Shown in pieces: positions 27,971 through 36,758 of a stretch of DNA of 64,000 bases. Both the position numbers and the translations under genes were made by a program. The DNA is from Sulfitobacter sp. 20_GPM-1509m (GTDB taxonomy: Bacteria; Pseudomonadota; Alphaproteobacteria; Rhodobacterales; Rhodobacteraceae): assembly GCF_000620505.1 (NCBI RefSeq), contig NZ_KK211144.1:193681-257680 (forward strand), written 5' to 3'. The notes under the pieces were generated by a model, which saw only the letters and a list, made by a program, of their open reading frames with translations, was not told the origin of the DNA and did no database searches. Within the stretch, counting starts at the first letter, position 1. Each line of letters opens with the position of its first letter.

Positions 27971-30085
27971 TCAGCCCTCGATGCGGGTCAGGTCGGCCAC
28001 GGCCAGACAGATCTGGCGGATGCGGCTGAGCAGGTTCAGACGGTTGCGGCGCACGGTGGCATTGTCCGAATTCACCTGCACGGCGGTAAAGAACGCATCG
28101 ATCGGTGCGCGCAGGCCGGCCATGGCGGACATGGCGGTGGTGAAATCCTGTGCCTGCATGGCGGGGGTGATCTGTGCCTCGGCGGTATCAAGGGCGGCGA
28201 ACAGGGCGCGTTCCTCGTCGGTTTCGGCAAATTTGGGGTCCGCACCGTAGGAGTATTCGACGCCGTCGGCCTCTTCGGCCTGGGTCAGGATGTTGTTGGC
28301 ACGTTTGAAGCCCTGGATCAGGTTTTCGCCGTCGTCGGTTTTCAGCGTGTCCGACAGCGCGCGGGCGCGTTTGACCAGCAGGTTGAGGTCGTCGTTGTTG
28401 GGCATCGCGATACAGGCGTCGATGATGTCGTGACGGATGCCTTGATCGCGCAGGTAGACTTTGAGGCGGTCGTGGATGAAGGCGAGGAGGTTCAGCCCAA
28501 TATCCATGTTCTTGTAATTGTCGGGATCGGTTTCATTACCGAAATCAACACCATGGCCCTTTAGGGTGGACCTCGATGCTTCGCTCAAATCTAACGTCAG
28601 ATCATTCTCAACCAAAATCCGAATAACCCCCAAAGCCGCCCGCCGCAGCGCAAAGGGGTCCTTGCTCCCTGTCGGCTTCTCGTCAATCGCCCAGAAGCCT
28701 GTCAGCTTGTCGATCTTCTCGGCCAGCGCCACGGCTACCGACACCGGCGCGGTGGGCACGTCGTCGGACGGCCCCAGCGGCGCATAGTGGTCCTGTGCGG
28801 CGGCAGCGATGGCTTTGTCCTCGCCCATCGCCTCGATGTAATAGCGGCCCATAAGCCCCTGAAGTTCGGGGAATTCATAGACCATTTCCGAGGCCAGATC
28901 CGCCTTGGCCAGACGCGCGGCGCGTTCGGCCTGATCGGGGTCGGCGCCCACGGCAGGGGCAATTTCGCGGGCCAGTGTCGCCATGCGGTCGACCAGATCG
29001 GCCTGTGTGCCCAGCTTGTTGTGGAAGGTCACGTTTTTCAGCGCGTCCAGCCAGTCGGTCATGCCCGCATTGGCGGTGCGCAGGTCGTTTTCCCAGAAGA
29101 ATTTCGCATCCGCCAGACGGGCCGACAGCACCTTTTGGTTGCCCGCAAGGATGGTCGCGCCATTGTCGGCGGTTTCGCGGTTGGCGACGGTGATGAACCG
29201 TTCGATCCGCCCCGTCTTTGGGTTGCGCACGGAAAAGAACTTTTGATGCTCTTTCATCGAGGTTTGCAAAACCTCGGGTGGCAGGCCCAGAAAGTCGTCG
29301 TCGATCTTGCCCATCAGCACCACGGGCCATTCGACCAGCCCTGCGACCTCGGCCAGCAGGCCCGCATCCTCGACCACCTCAAGCCCTTGGGCAAAGGCCT
29401 GATTGGTGGCGTCGTGCCAGATCGCATCGGCACGCTCGGATGCGTCCAGCACCACGTGGGCGCGTTGCAGTTTGGTGGTGTAGTCGTCAAAATTACGCAC
29501 GGTGATGGCACCGGGCGACATGAAACGGTGGCCTTGGGTGGTGTTGCCAGCCTTGATGCCGTCCACATCCATCGGCACCACTTCGGCGCCCTCTTCCGTC
29601 ACCAGAATGCACAGGATCGAATGCAGCGGGCGCACCCATTTCAGCGTGCCGCTGCCCCAGCGCATCGACTTGGGCCATGGGAAATTGCGAATGGTCTGTT
29701 CCAGAACCTCGGCCACGATCTCGGCGGCGGGGCGGCCCGGTTTGGTGATCTTGGCGAACAGGATCTTGCCCTTGGGCGTGTCGCGCTCTTCCAGATCGTC
29801 GCGGGTCAGGCCGGCACCGCGCAGGAAACCTTCGATGGCCTTTTCGGGTGCGTCGGCCTTGGGGCCCTTGCGTTCCTCGACCGTGGTGGGGGATGCGGCC
29901 AGCGCGCCCTCGATGGTCAGGGTCAGACGGCGCGGCGTCGAAAAGGCGGCGGCAGAGGCATAGGTCAGACCGGCCTCGACCAGCCCGTCGGTCACCAGCT
30001 TTTTCAGGTCACCCGCCGCGCGGGTTTGCATCCGTGCGGGGATTTCTTCGGAAAACAGTTCGATCAGCAGGTCGGGCACGGGCAT
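27971..30085 (-). CDS. glyS: Glycine-tRNA ligase beta subunit
   Basis: 704-residue beta subunit of the alpha2-beta2 glycyl-tRNA synthetase. It has the family N-terminus (PDLLIELFSEEIPARMQ), FSTPRRL, GHRFMSPG and the HD-like core, with the tRNA-binding helical C-terminus (VMSAM-type AMSAMAGLRAPIDAFFTAVQ). The start at 30085 gives the standard N-terminus. It is separated from glyQ by two small membrane-protein genes on the same strand. Confidence 0.96.
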   Translation of the reverse strand: MPVPDLLIELFSEEIPARMQTRAAGDLKKLVTDGLVEAGLTYASAAAFSTPRRLTLTIEGALAASPTTVEERKGPKADAPEKAIEGFLRGAGLTRDDLEERDTPKGKILFAKITKPGRPAAEIVAEVLEQTIRNFPWPKSMRWGSGTLKWVRPLHSILCILVTEEGAEVVPMDVDGIKAGNTTQGHRFMSPGAITVRNFDDYTTKLQRAHVVLDASERADAIWHDATNQAFAQGLEVVEDAGLLAEVAGLVEWPVVLMGKIDDDFLGLPPEVLQTSMKEHQKFFSVRNPKTGRIERFITVANRETADNGATILAGNQKVLSARLADAKFFWENDLRTANAGMTDWLDALKNVTFHNKLGTQADLVDRMATLAREIAPAVGADPDQAERAARLAKADLASEMVYEFPELQGLMGRYYIEAMGEDKAIAAAAQDHYAPLGPSDDVPTAPVSVAVALAEKIDKLTGFWAIDEKPTGSKDPFALRRAALGVIRILVENDLTLDLSEASRSTLKGHGVDFGNETDPDNYKNMDIGLNLLAFIHDRLKVYLRDQGIRHDIIDACIAMPNNDDLNLLVKRARALSDTLKTDDGENLIQGFKRANNILTQAEEADGVEYSYGADPKFAETDEERALFAALDTAEAQITPAMQAQDFTTAMSAMAGLRAPIDAFFTAVQVNSDNATVRRNRLNLLSRIRQICLAVADLTRIEG

Positions 30086-30193
30086 TTCCCCATCAAATTG
30101 CGCTGCGGGGTGGATAGCGCCCCTCGGCCCAAGGGTCCAGAGGCGGAACACCAACAATCGTCGCGGGCGCGGGGAAACCGGTGTGACGCGTGG

Positions 30194-31015
30194 TCAGGCC
30201 GTCTGGTCGGCCAATGTTGGCACGTTCGGACCCGAAATATGCGGGATTACCCGATAGGCCGCTTCGACCAGATTGTAGACGGCAAAACCCAGCAGTCCCA
30301 AACCGGCACCCGCCAGCAGAAAGCGGCCCCAGGCCAGTGCGCGCAACGTCTCCAGCGCCTGCCCGATGCCGCCTGCGTCGGACGGATCGGTGTGCCATGC
30401 GGCAAAGCCCAGCGACATGCCCACCAGCGCCAGCATCGCGCCGTGCACCACAAGGCCAAATGTCAGAACAGGTTGGGCGCGCTGGGTGAAGGGGGCCGTT
30501 GACAGATGTGTCCGGTACGATCCCGTCAGCCCCTTGTGCGCATAGTAAATCCCCGCACTGAGGAACACGGCGGCCACGAGCGCCACCAGATACGGCCCCA
30601 TCGGCATCTGCATGATCTGTGCGGTCCAGTCCCGCGCGCTGCTGTCATCCGCGGCACCGCCGCGCGCCAACCCCGCAACCGACAGACCGATGGCCCCGTG
30701 AATCACGCCGGTGGCAGCCGTGCAAAGACGCGCGAAGATGCCCTTGAGGTCGGTCCCATGGTCTTCGAGATCCAGCACAGCATCGACAAGTCGCCAGATC
30801 ATATAGGCCCCAAGCCCTGCTGCGATGCACCAGAGCAGTGTCAGCCCCATGGGTTCGTTCTGCAGGGTTGCGAGGGCGCCCTTGGTGCCCTTGGCATCAC
30901 CACCGCGCAGGGCAGCCGTAAGGGCCAGCCCTCCAACAATAATGTAGATCACTCCGCGCGCGCCATAGCCCGCGCGCATGATCCACTTTGTGCCCTGGTG
31001 TGCGGCGTCGGCCAT
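30194..31015 (-). CDS. DUF1206 membrane protein
   Basis: 273 residues with six hydrophobic segments arranged as three repeated two-helix units, each starting with a similar Arg/Gly-Tyr-Gly motif (MRAGYGARGVIYIIVGGLAL first). This is the DUF1206 family, of unknown function. It lies between glyQ and glyS on the same strand, 53 bp after the DUF6446 gene. A link to translation is not implied beyond the conserved position. Confidence 0.85.
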   Translation of the reverse strand: MADAAHQGTKWIMRAGYGARGVIYIIVGGLALTAALRGGDAKGTKGALATLQNEPMGLTLLWCIAAGLGAYMIWRLVDAVLDLEDHGTDLKGIFARLCTAATGVIHGAIGLSVAGLARGGAADDSSARDWTAQIMQMPMGPYLVALVAAVFLSAGIYYAHKGLTGSYRTHLSTAPFTQRAQPVLTFGLVVHGAMLALVGMSLGFAAWHTDPSDAGGIGQALETLRALAWGRFLLAGAGLGLLGFAVYNLVEAAYRVIPHISGPNVPTLADQTA

Positions 31016-31068
31016 GTGGCAAATCCTTTATGCGATACAAAGGACAACTCACAGGGTCGTGAAATGGT

Positions 31069-31587
31069 TCAATCCGCGGCGGGCCGTTCGGGACATTCCT
31101 CGCCCACAACCGTGCCGTCATAGGCCTTGTCACCGCAATCATTCAGTTCATGCCAGATATAGCCGCGCCCGTCCTGCGTGATCGCCACGATCCGGTCGAC
31201 GCCGTAGTGCACGTTCTTTTGCGACAGAAACGGCAATGCGGTGCCTGCCTCAAGCTCGGCACCGATGGCGGCGGCGTCGAAACAGTCGAACCAGCCCGGC
31301 GCATTGCGCGGCTCGGCCTTGTCCAGACCGACAAAGGTTTCCGTCAGCGTGGCCAGCGACATATCGGTGCGGAAACAGGCGCGGTAGCGGATGGGCGAGC
31401 TGTTGGCGTCGATGGCCTGAAAATCGGTGAAGGGGATCGGCTCGGGCTGGTCCGAGACCACCGAGACAAGGTTGACCTCTTCCTGCGTCACCTCGTCGTA
31501 AAAGCCGTAAACCTGCAGGTAATACATACCTGCGCCCGCGATGAGTGCCGTGATCACGATCAATGCCGCCAGTATCTTGCCGGTCAT
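31069..31587 (-). CDS. DUF6446-like membrane-anchored protein
   Basis: 172 residues: a single N-terminal membrane anchor ([20 protein letters not shown]) and a periplasmic domain with Cys in [25 protein letters not shown] and EECPER. The proposed family is the small rhodobacteral DUF6446 group found next to glyQ. The ATG overlaps the glyQ stop by 4 bp. The function is unknown. Confidence 0.75.
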   Translation of the reverse strand: MTGKILAALIVITALIAGAGMYYLQVYGFYDEVTQEEVNLVSVVSDQPEPIPFTDFQAIDANSSPIRYRACFRTDMSLATLTETFVGLDKAEPRNAPGWFDCFDAAAIGAELEAGTALPFLSQKNVHYGVDRIVAITQDGRGYIWHELNDCGDKAYDGTVVGEECPERPAAD

Positions 31588-32525
31588 GCGACCGCTTCCG
31601 GGGTCCAGCCCCCTGCCCGTGTCTGCACAAAGGCATCCGCACAGGCTTTGGTCAGCGCACGCACGCGCCCGATATAGGCCTGACGTTCAGTGACCGAGAT
31701 CACGCCGCGCGCGTCCAGCAAGTTGAAGATGTGGCTGGCCTTGATCGCCTGATCATAGGCGGGGTGCGCCATGACGATGCGTTTGCCGGTCTTGGGGTCG
31801 TCGTGGCGCTGGTCAAGGATCGCCTTGCACTCGGCCTCGGCCTCTTCGAAATGGCGCAGCAGCACCTCGGTGTTGGCCACGTCGAAATTCCAGCGCGCGT
31901 ATTCTTCCTCGGTCTGTTTGAACACATCGCCATAGGTCAGCGGGATCGGCGACTGCGGATCATTGAACGGCATGTCCATCACGTGATCGACCGCCAGCAC
32001 ATACATCGCCAGACGTTCCAGACCATAGGTCAGCTCGCCCGAGACAGGGCTGCAATCGTGGCCGCCGACCTGTTGGAAATAAGTGAACTGCGACACTTCC
32101 ATACCGTCGCACCAGACTTCCCAACCCAGCCCCCAGGCGCCCAGCGTCGGGCTTTCCCAGTCGTCTTCGACAAAACGGATGTCGTGCAGGCTGGCGTCGA
32201 TGCCGATGGCCTGCAGGCTGCCAAGGTACAGCTCTTGCAGATCGGGCGGGCTGGGTTTGATCAGAACCTGGTACTGGTAATAGTGCTGCAAGCGGTTGGG
32301 GTTCTCGCCATAGCGCCCGTCCGTGGGGCGGCGCGAGGGTTGCACATAGGCCGCGGCCCACGGCTGCGCGCCCAGCGACCGCAGGGTGGTTGCAGGGTGA
32401 AACGTCCCGGCCCCCACTTCCATGTCATAGGGTTGCAGGATGGCGCAGCCTTTGGACGCCCAATAGGTCTGAAGCCGCAGGATGATTTCCTGAAACGAAC
32501 GGGGGGCTGTGGACGTGTCGGACAT
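31584..32525 (-). CDS. glyQ: Glycine-tRNA ligase alpha subunit
   Basis: 313-residue catalytic alpha subunit. It has the class II synthetase core: [52 protein letters not shown] (motif 2) and [20 protein letters not shown] (motif 3 region). The start at 32525 ([12 protein letters not shown]) is preferred over an upstream one. It is the first gene of the run glyQ-DUF6446-DUF1206-glyS. Confidence 0.97.
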   Translation of the reverse strand: MSDTSTAPRSFQEIILRLQTYWASKGCAILQPYDMEVGAGTFHPATTLRSLGAQPWAAAYVQPSRRPTDGRYGENPNRLQHYYQYQVLIKPSPPDLQELYLGSLQAIGIDASLHDIRFVEDDWESPTLGAWGLGWEVWCDGMEVSQFTYFQQVGGHDCSPVSGELTYGLERLAMYVLAVDHVMDMPFNDPQSPIPLTYGDVFKQTEEEYARWNFDVANTEVLLRHFEEAEAECKAILDQRHDDPKTGKRIVMAHPAYDQAIKASHIFNLLDARGVISVTERQAYIGRVRALTKACADAFVQTRAGGWTPEAVA

Positions 32526-32677
32526 GGGGGATACGCTTTCCAGTTTCGTGCGCGCCTTACCTACGCAGCCCCCCGACAATGGTCAATCGCGGCTTTGTCG
32601 CAGGCGGCGGGCAGATGCGCCTGAAATTCCGGCTGCAAATCGCGATAATAGATGTGTGATCCGATGAATTCCCCGTA

Positions 32678-32691
32678 TGACCATATGGTCA
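32678..32691. promoter_or_regulatory. 14-bp perfect palindrome, candidate operator
   Basis: TGACCATATGGTCA is exactly self-complementary. It sits between GAATTCC (32664) and a second GAATTCC (32699), 60 bp before the start of the SPOR/pseudo-protease gene. It may bind a dimeric regulator; none can be named. Confidence 0.45.
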
Positions 32692-32750
32692 ATGCGGCGA
32701 ATTCCTGCTTAATTGTGTCAAATAATTTCCGAGCAGGAGTTCTGGTTAAG

Positions 32751-34589
32751 ATGATGCGCAAGATGGTGGTTGCGGCAATGCTGGCAACAGGGATGTCAGG
32801 GTTGACGGCAGGAGTGGCGACAACGCCTGCGGCGGCTCAGTCCGCGCAAGAGGTTGTTTGGGTGCAGATCGAAGCGCACCCCAGCCTGGCCACCGCAACG
32901 GCGCGTGCCCGCGACTATGCCGGGTCGATTGACGACGTGAACGGCTTTGCCCTGGGCGGTGGCTGGTACGGGATCGCACTGGGCCCCTACGCACGCGATG
33001 ATGCAGAACAGGTGCTGCGCGTCTACCGCGCCGATGGCCTGATTCCGCGCGACGCCTACATCGCGGAAACCTCGGATTACCGGCAACAGTTCTGGCCGCT
33101 GGGTGCGAACGTGCTGAACCAGGGCGTGATCGACGCACCCGAAGTCGCAACCGAAGAGCCCGCCGCACCGACCGACACGCAGGTGGCCACGACAGAAGCG
33201 ACACCCGAGGTCGCAACCGAGGCCACAACCGAGGCCGAAGCTGCCCCCCTGCCCGAACCCGAGCCCGCCGACGAAACCCCGACCGAAGCACGCCGCAGCG
33301 AGCAACTGCTGACCCGCGACGAGCGGATGGATCTGCAAGTGATGCTGAAATGGGCCGGCTTCTATGACGCCGCCATCGACGGCGCTTTTGGCCGTGGCAC
33401 GCGCAATTCGATGGCCGCCTGGCAGGAAGCCAACGCATTTGATGTGACCGGCATCCTGACCACGCTGCAACGCGAAACGCTGAAAAACCAGTACAACGCG
33501 GTGCTGGACGGCCTGGGCCTGGAACGTGTTCTGGACGCGCAGGCAGGCATCGAGATGATGATCCCCACCGGCGTTGTGGCCTTTGACCGCTACGAGCCCC
33601 CCTTCGCCCACTATGACGCCACCGGCGACATTCCGGCCAAGGTGCTGTTGATCAGCCAGCGCGGCGATCAGGACACGCTGTATGGCCTCTATGACATCAT
33701 GCAGACGCTGGAAATCGTACCACTCGAAGGTCCGCGCGAACGCCGCAACAACGACTTTGTGCTGATCGGTGAAAACGGCACCATGGTGTCCGAAACCCGC
33801 GCCACCCTGCAGGACGGCAAGATCAAGGGCTTTACCCTGATCTGGCCCGCAGGCGACGAAGAACGCCGCCGCCGCCTGATTGGTGAGATGGACAAGAGCT
33901 TTATCCGTCTCGAGGCCGCACTTGACCCCGCAGCGGGTGACGCCAGCGAACAGGCGGTTGATCTTGTGGCCGGTCTGGACGTGCGCAAACCGCGCATCGC
34001 ACGCTCGGGTTTTTACGTGGACAGCGCCGGACTGGTGATGACCACATCCGAGGCGGTCCAGTCCTGTACCCGGCTGACCATCGACGACGAATATGACGCC
34101 GACGTGGTGGCCGATGACGCCGCAACCGGCATCGCCGTACTGCGCCCCCAAGAGCCGCTGGCCCCGCTGTCGATCGCACGGTTCAGCACAGGTGCGCCGC
34201 GCCTGCAGTCCGAAGTGGCGGTCGCAGGTTACAGCTATGATGGTGTTCTGAGCGCACCCAGCATGACCTTTGGCAAACTGGCCGATGTGCGTGGCCTGCA
34301 GGGTGAAACCGGTGTTTACCGTCTGGCGATGACCACCCTGCCCGGCGACGCGGGCGGTCCGGTCTTCGACGCCATGGGGTCGGTCATGGGCATGTTGCTG
34401 CCCAAACCCGGAGGGTCGCGTGCCCTGCCCGACGAGGTCGTCTTTGCCGCCGATACAACCGTGATCCGTCAGGTTCTGGCCAGCGCAGGCGTGAGCATCA
34501 AGGCCGCCGCGGAAACCGGCCCTTCGGAACCCGAGGACATCACCCAGACTGCCGTGGGCATGACCGTTCTGGTCAGCTGCTGGGACTGA
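32751..34589 (+). CDS. SPOR / peptidoglycan-binding protein with catalytically dead trypsin-like domain
   Basis: 612 residues. The signal peptide is at 1-30 (cleavage after PAAAQ). Residues 34-105 look like a SPOR domain. Residues 126-180 are a Thr/Glu/Pro-rich linker. Residues 190-250 carry a PG_binding_1 domain (LQVMLKWAGFYDAAIDGAFG). Residues 415-580 have a trypsin/Deg fold in which the triad is gone: TNNH becomes TTSE (Glu434), TDIA becomes TGIA (Gly460) and GNSGGP becomes GDAGGP (Ala534). It is thus probably a periplasmic scaffold or sensor at septal peptidoglycan, not a protease. The ATG at 32751 follows CAGGAG. Confidence 0.8.
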   Translation: MMRKMVVAAMLATGMSGLTAGVATTPAAAQSAQEVVWVQIEAHPSLATATARARDYAGSIDDVNGFALGGGWYGIALGPYARDDAEQVLRVYRADGLIPRDAYIAETSDYRQQFWPLGANVLNQGVIDAPEVATEEPAAPTDTQVATTEATPEVATEATTEAEAAPLPEPEPADETPTEARRSEQLLTRDERMDLQVMLKWAGFYDAAIDGAFGRGTRNSMAAWQEANAFDVTGILTTLQRETLKNQYNAVLDGLGLERVLDAQAGIEMMIPTGVVAFDRYEPPFAHYDATGDIPAKVLLISQRGDQDTLYGLYDIMQTLEIVPLEGPRERRNNDFVLIGENGTMVSETRATLQDGKIKGFTLIWPAGDEERRRRLIGEMDKSFIRLEAALDPAAGDASEQAVDLVAGLDVRKPRIARSGFYVDSAGLVMTTSEAVQSCTRLTIDDEYDADVVADDAATGIAVLRPQEPLAPLSIARFSTGAPRLQSEVAVAGYSYDGVLSAPSMTFGKLADVRGLQGETGVYRLAMTTLPGDAGGPVFDAMGSVMGMLLPKPGGSRALPDEVVFAADTTVIRQVLASAGVSIKAAAETGPSEPEDITQTAVGMTVLVSCWD

Positions 34590-34613
34590 ACCCGCCCCGG
34601 ATTGAAACAAATA

Positions 34614-34638
34614 CGCGGCACTCCCCGGTGCCGCGTTA
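34614..34638 (+). terminator. Hairpin after pseudo-protease gene
   Basis: CGCGGCAC-tccccg-GTGCCGCG is a perfect 8-bp stem 24 bp after the stop. The T-tract is poor (TTAG), so termination may be weak. Confidence 0.5.
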
Positions 34639-34716
34639 GCCACCTGTTAAGGGCTGTCCATCATTTTGACGATCAAGCGTGGGGGCACGTGAATGTCGAT
34701 CAAAATGGAGTGGACC

Positions 34717-34983
34717 ATGATACCGAAATTTCTGAGTGTTCTGGCTTTGGGCGCAATTGTCCTTGGCGCTTCGCAGGCGGCTGCCACCGTGGCAACTCCG
34801 CCCGTGACCCATCAAGGGCAATGGTGGACCAATCCGCTGGGCTGTGAATATTCCCGCGCCGGTCGCCCCGGCGAGACGATGTGGTTCCTGATCATCAACA
34901 CCGCCAAACCCGGCTGCCCGACCTACATCGCGGGCAACACCTGGGGCGGCGTTTATCAAGCACATGGCAAAATCTTGAAATGA
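34717..34983 (+). CDS. Small secreted protein (88 aa)
   Basis: ATG at 34717 is preceded by GGAG with 8-base spacing; an in-frame ATG at 34693 is the alternative. The signal peptide is FLSVLALGAIVLGASQAAA. The mature part of about 65 residues has two Cys (GCEYSRAG, PGCPTYIAG) and Trp pairs (QGQWWTNP, NTWGGVY), so it is likely a disulfide-stabilised periplasmic or extracellular peptide. No known family was recognised. A strong terminator follows. Confidence 0.7.
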   Translation: MIPKFLSVLALGAIVLGASQAAATVATPPVTHQGQWWTNPLGCEYSRAGRPGETMWFLIINTAKPGCPTYIAGNTWGGVYQAHGKILK

Positions 34984-35070
34984 CAACGTTAGAACGCGCG
35001 GCCTCGCGGGGCGGCGCAGGCCTGGCATAGGGTAACGAGGCAAAAGCAGTAAACAGCAGCTGTGACAGGC

Positions 35071-35106
35071 AAACGGGCGGGACCAAGGGTGCCCGCCCGT
35101 TTCTCT
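35071..35106 (+). terminator. Intrinsic terminator
   Basis: AAACGGGCGGG-(10 nt)-CCCGCCCGTTT then CTCTT: a perfect 11-bp stem about 90 bp after the small secreted protein gene. It could also serve the minus-strand ThDP enzyme gene. Confidence 0.85.
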
Positions 35107-35180
35107 TGGCGCCCAGTCACTGCGTCAGGCCGCAGGGCCAGCTTCGCGACAAGGACTTTTGAACCGGAGATGAGGCCGGT

Positions 35181-36758
35181 TTAGTCTGTAACGTCAGGCG
35201 TGAGGTAGATCAGCGTCGGGCCATCTGCCTCAAAGGCCCCCAAGACAGCCTCCTGCATCTGCTTGATGGTTTTGGGAGCCGCAGCATATGCGCCAAAGGC
35301 TTCGGCCAGCTTGCAGAAATCGGGATTGCGCGCGATCACCGCATTGGGGGCAATCTGGGCGCGGGTCATGCTGTCTTCGATCTCTTTCAGCTTGCCGTTG
35401 TCCCACAGGATGATCGGCAACGGCAGCCCCAGTTCGACGGCCACGCCCAGCTCCTGCATCGTGTAGTGAAAGCCATAGTCACCAATGATCGCCAGCGTGG
35501 GCTTGCCCGGCCGCGCGATGGCACCGCCGATGGCGGCGGGGGTGGCATAGCCCAGCGTGCCAAAACCGTATGGATGGTGCCAGTGACCGGGTTTGGTCAT
35601 CGGCCAGACATCCATGGCCACATAGGCAAATTGCGTCATGTCCGAATAGATCATCGTATCTTCGGGCAACACCGCATGCAGGGCGTCGCACAGCGGTGCG
35701 ATTCCAGGGCGTGGGGCATCGCTGTCGGCGCGCCAGGCTTTCCGCGATTTTGCAACCTCCTCGGCGGTCCAGCCCGAGGTGGTCTTGCCCAACGCCTCAG
35801 CCCGCTCCAGCAAGGCGCGCATCAGCAGCGGACCGTCACACAGGATGTTCAGCACCCCCGCATCCGTGTTGGTAAAGGCCGAAGGGTCTATATCGACCCG
35901 CACCAGCAGGCTCTGATGTCCCAGATGCGCGCGCCACAGATCGACCTCGGCCAGTTCCGATCCGACGACAACGACCACATCCGCCGAACCGATCACATCT
36001 GCGCTGGACGGTTGCGACAGGGCCGCGCCGAAATGCAACGGATCATCCGTGCCGACAATCCCGCGTCCGGCGTAAGTGGTGAAAGACGCAGCACCCAGCG
36101 CTTTCAAGGTCTTGCGCGTCGTCTCAAAGCCAACCTGCGCACCGCCGCCAAAAACGAACAACAGCCGCTCGGCGCTCAGGATACGGTCCAGCGCATCGCC
36201 CATCTGCGGCAGGCTGGGCGCCGTATAGGGGCGCGGCGCAGGCGCGGCGTGTGCTGAGGCCTCAAGAACGGCAATCGGCACCTGAATATGCTTGGGACGC
36301 GGGCGCTGTGCCGTCATCTCGGTCAATGCGCGGTCGATCAGCGTATAGGCGGCATCGGCCGTGCGCGCCTCGGCGGACCAGTCACAGACGGTCGCGGCTG
36401 CCGCGCGCTGGTCCTTCATCTGGTGCAACTGGCCCTTGATGCCCTCGACCTCGTCCAGACAGGACGACACCACCAGCACCGGCACGGAATCGGAATAGGC
36501 CTGTCCCATCGGTGTCATGATGTTGCACAGCCCCGGACCGGTGATCACGTAAGCCACCCCCGGCTTGCCCGAGGCGCGCGCATAGCCGTCAGCCATGAAC
36601 CCTGCGCCCTGCTCGTGGCGGGCCAGCACATGGGTGATCCCCGCCTCTTCGATCCCGCGGTACATTTCCTGATTGTGCACGCCTGGAATGCCAAAGATCG
36701 TATCGACCCCGCGTGCCTTCAGCATGTGGGAAATTTGGGCTCCAAGGGGTCGTTTCAT
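35181..36758 (-). CDS. ThDP-dependent decarboxylase (5-guanidino-2-oxopentanoate decarboxylase-like)
   Basis: 525 residues of the acetolactate synthase/pyruvate decarboxylase family with three domains: the PYR domain (IFGIPGVHNQEMYRG; catalytic Glu49 in LARHEQGAGFMADGYAR), a central domain, and the PP domain (IGDYGFHYTMQELGVAVELG then WDNGKL for ThDP/Mg). The PGVHNQEMYRG form is the one I associate with proteins labelled 5-guanidino-2-oxopentanoate decarboxylase, but the substrate is not certain. The ATG overlaps the trkH stop by 1 bp (TGATG), so the two are translationally coupled. Confidence 0.8.
   Translation of the reverse strand: MKRPLGAQISHMLKARGVDTIFGIPGVHNQEMYRGIEEAGITHVLARHEQGAGFMADGYARASGKPGVAYVITGPGLCNIMTPMGQAYSDSVPVLVVSSCLDEVEGIKGQLHQMKDQRAAAATVCDWSAEARTADAAYTLIDRALTEMTAQRPRPKHIQVPIAVLEASAHAAPAPRPYTAPSLPQMGDALDRILSAERLLFVFGGGAQVGFETTRKTLKALGAASFTTYAGRGIVGTDDPLHFGAALSQPSSADVIGSADVVVVVGSELAEVDLWRAHLGHQSLLVRVDIDPSAFTNTDAGVLNILCDGPLLMRALLERAEALGKTTSGWTAEEVAKSRKAWRADSDAPRPGIAPLCDALHAVLPEDTMIYSDMTQFAYVAMDVWPMTKPGHWHHPYGFGTLGYATPAAIGGAIARPGKPTLAIIGDYGFHYTMQELGVAVELGLPLPIILWDNGKLKEIEDSMTRAQIAPNAVIARNPDFCKLAEAFGAYAAAPKTIKQMQEAVLGAFEADGPTLIYLTPDVTD

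Noticed and set aside
28787-30502. 571-codon plus-strand frame opposite glyS
   Set aside because: Antisense shadow of glyS with no motifs.
34636-34651. Possible CtrA half-box before the small secreted protein
   Set aside because: TTAG-N7-TTAAG has mismatches in both halves, so it was not called.
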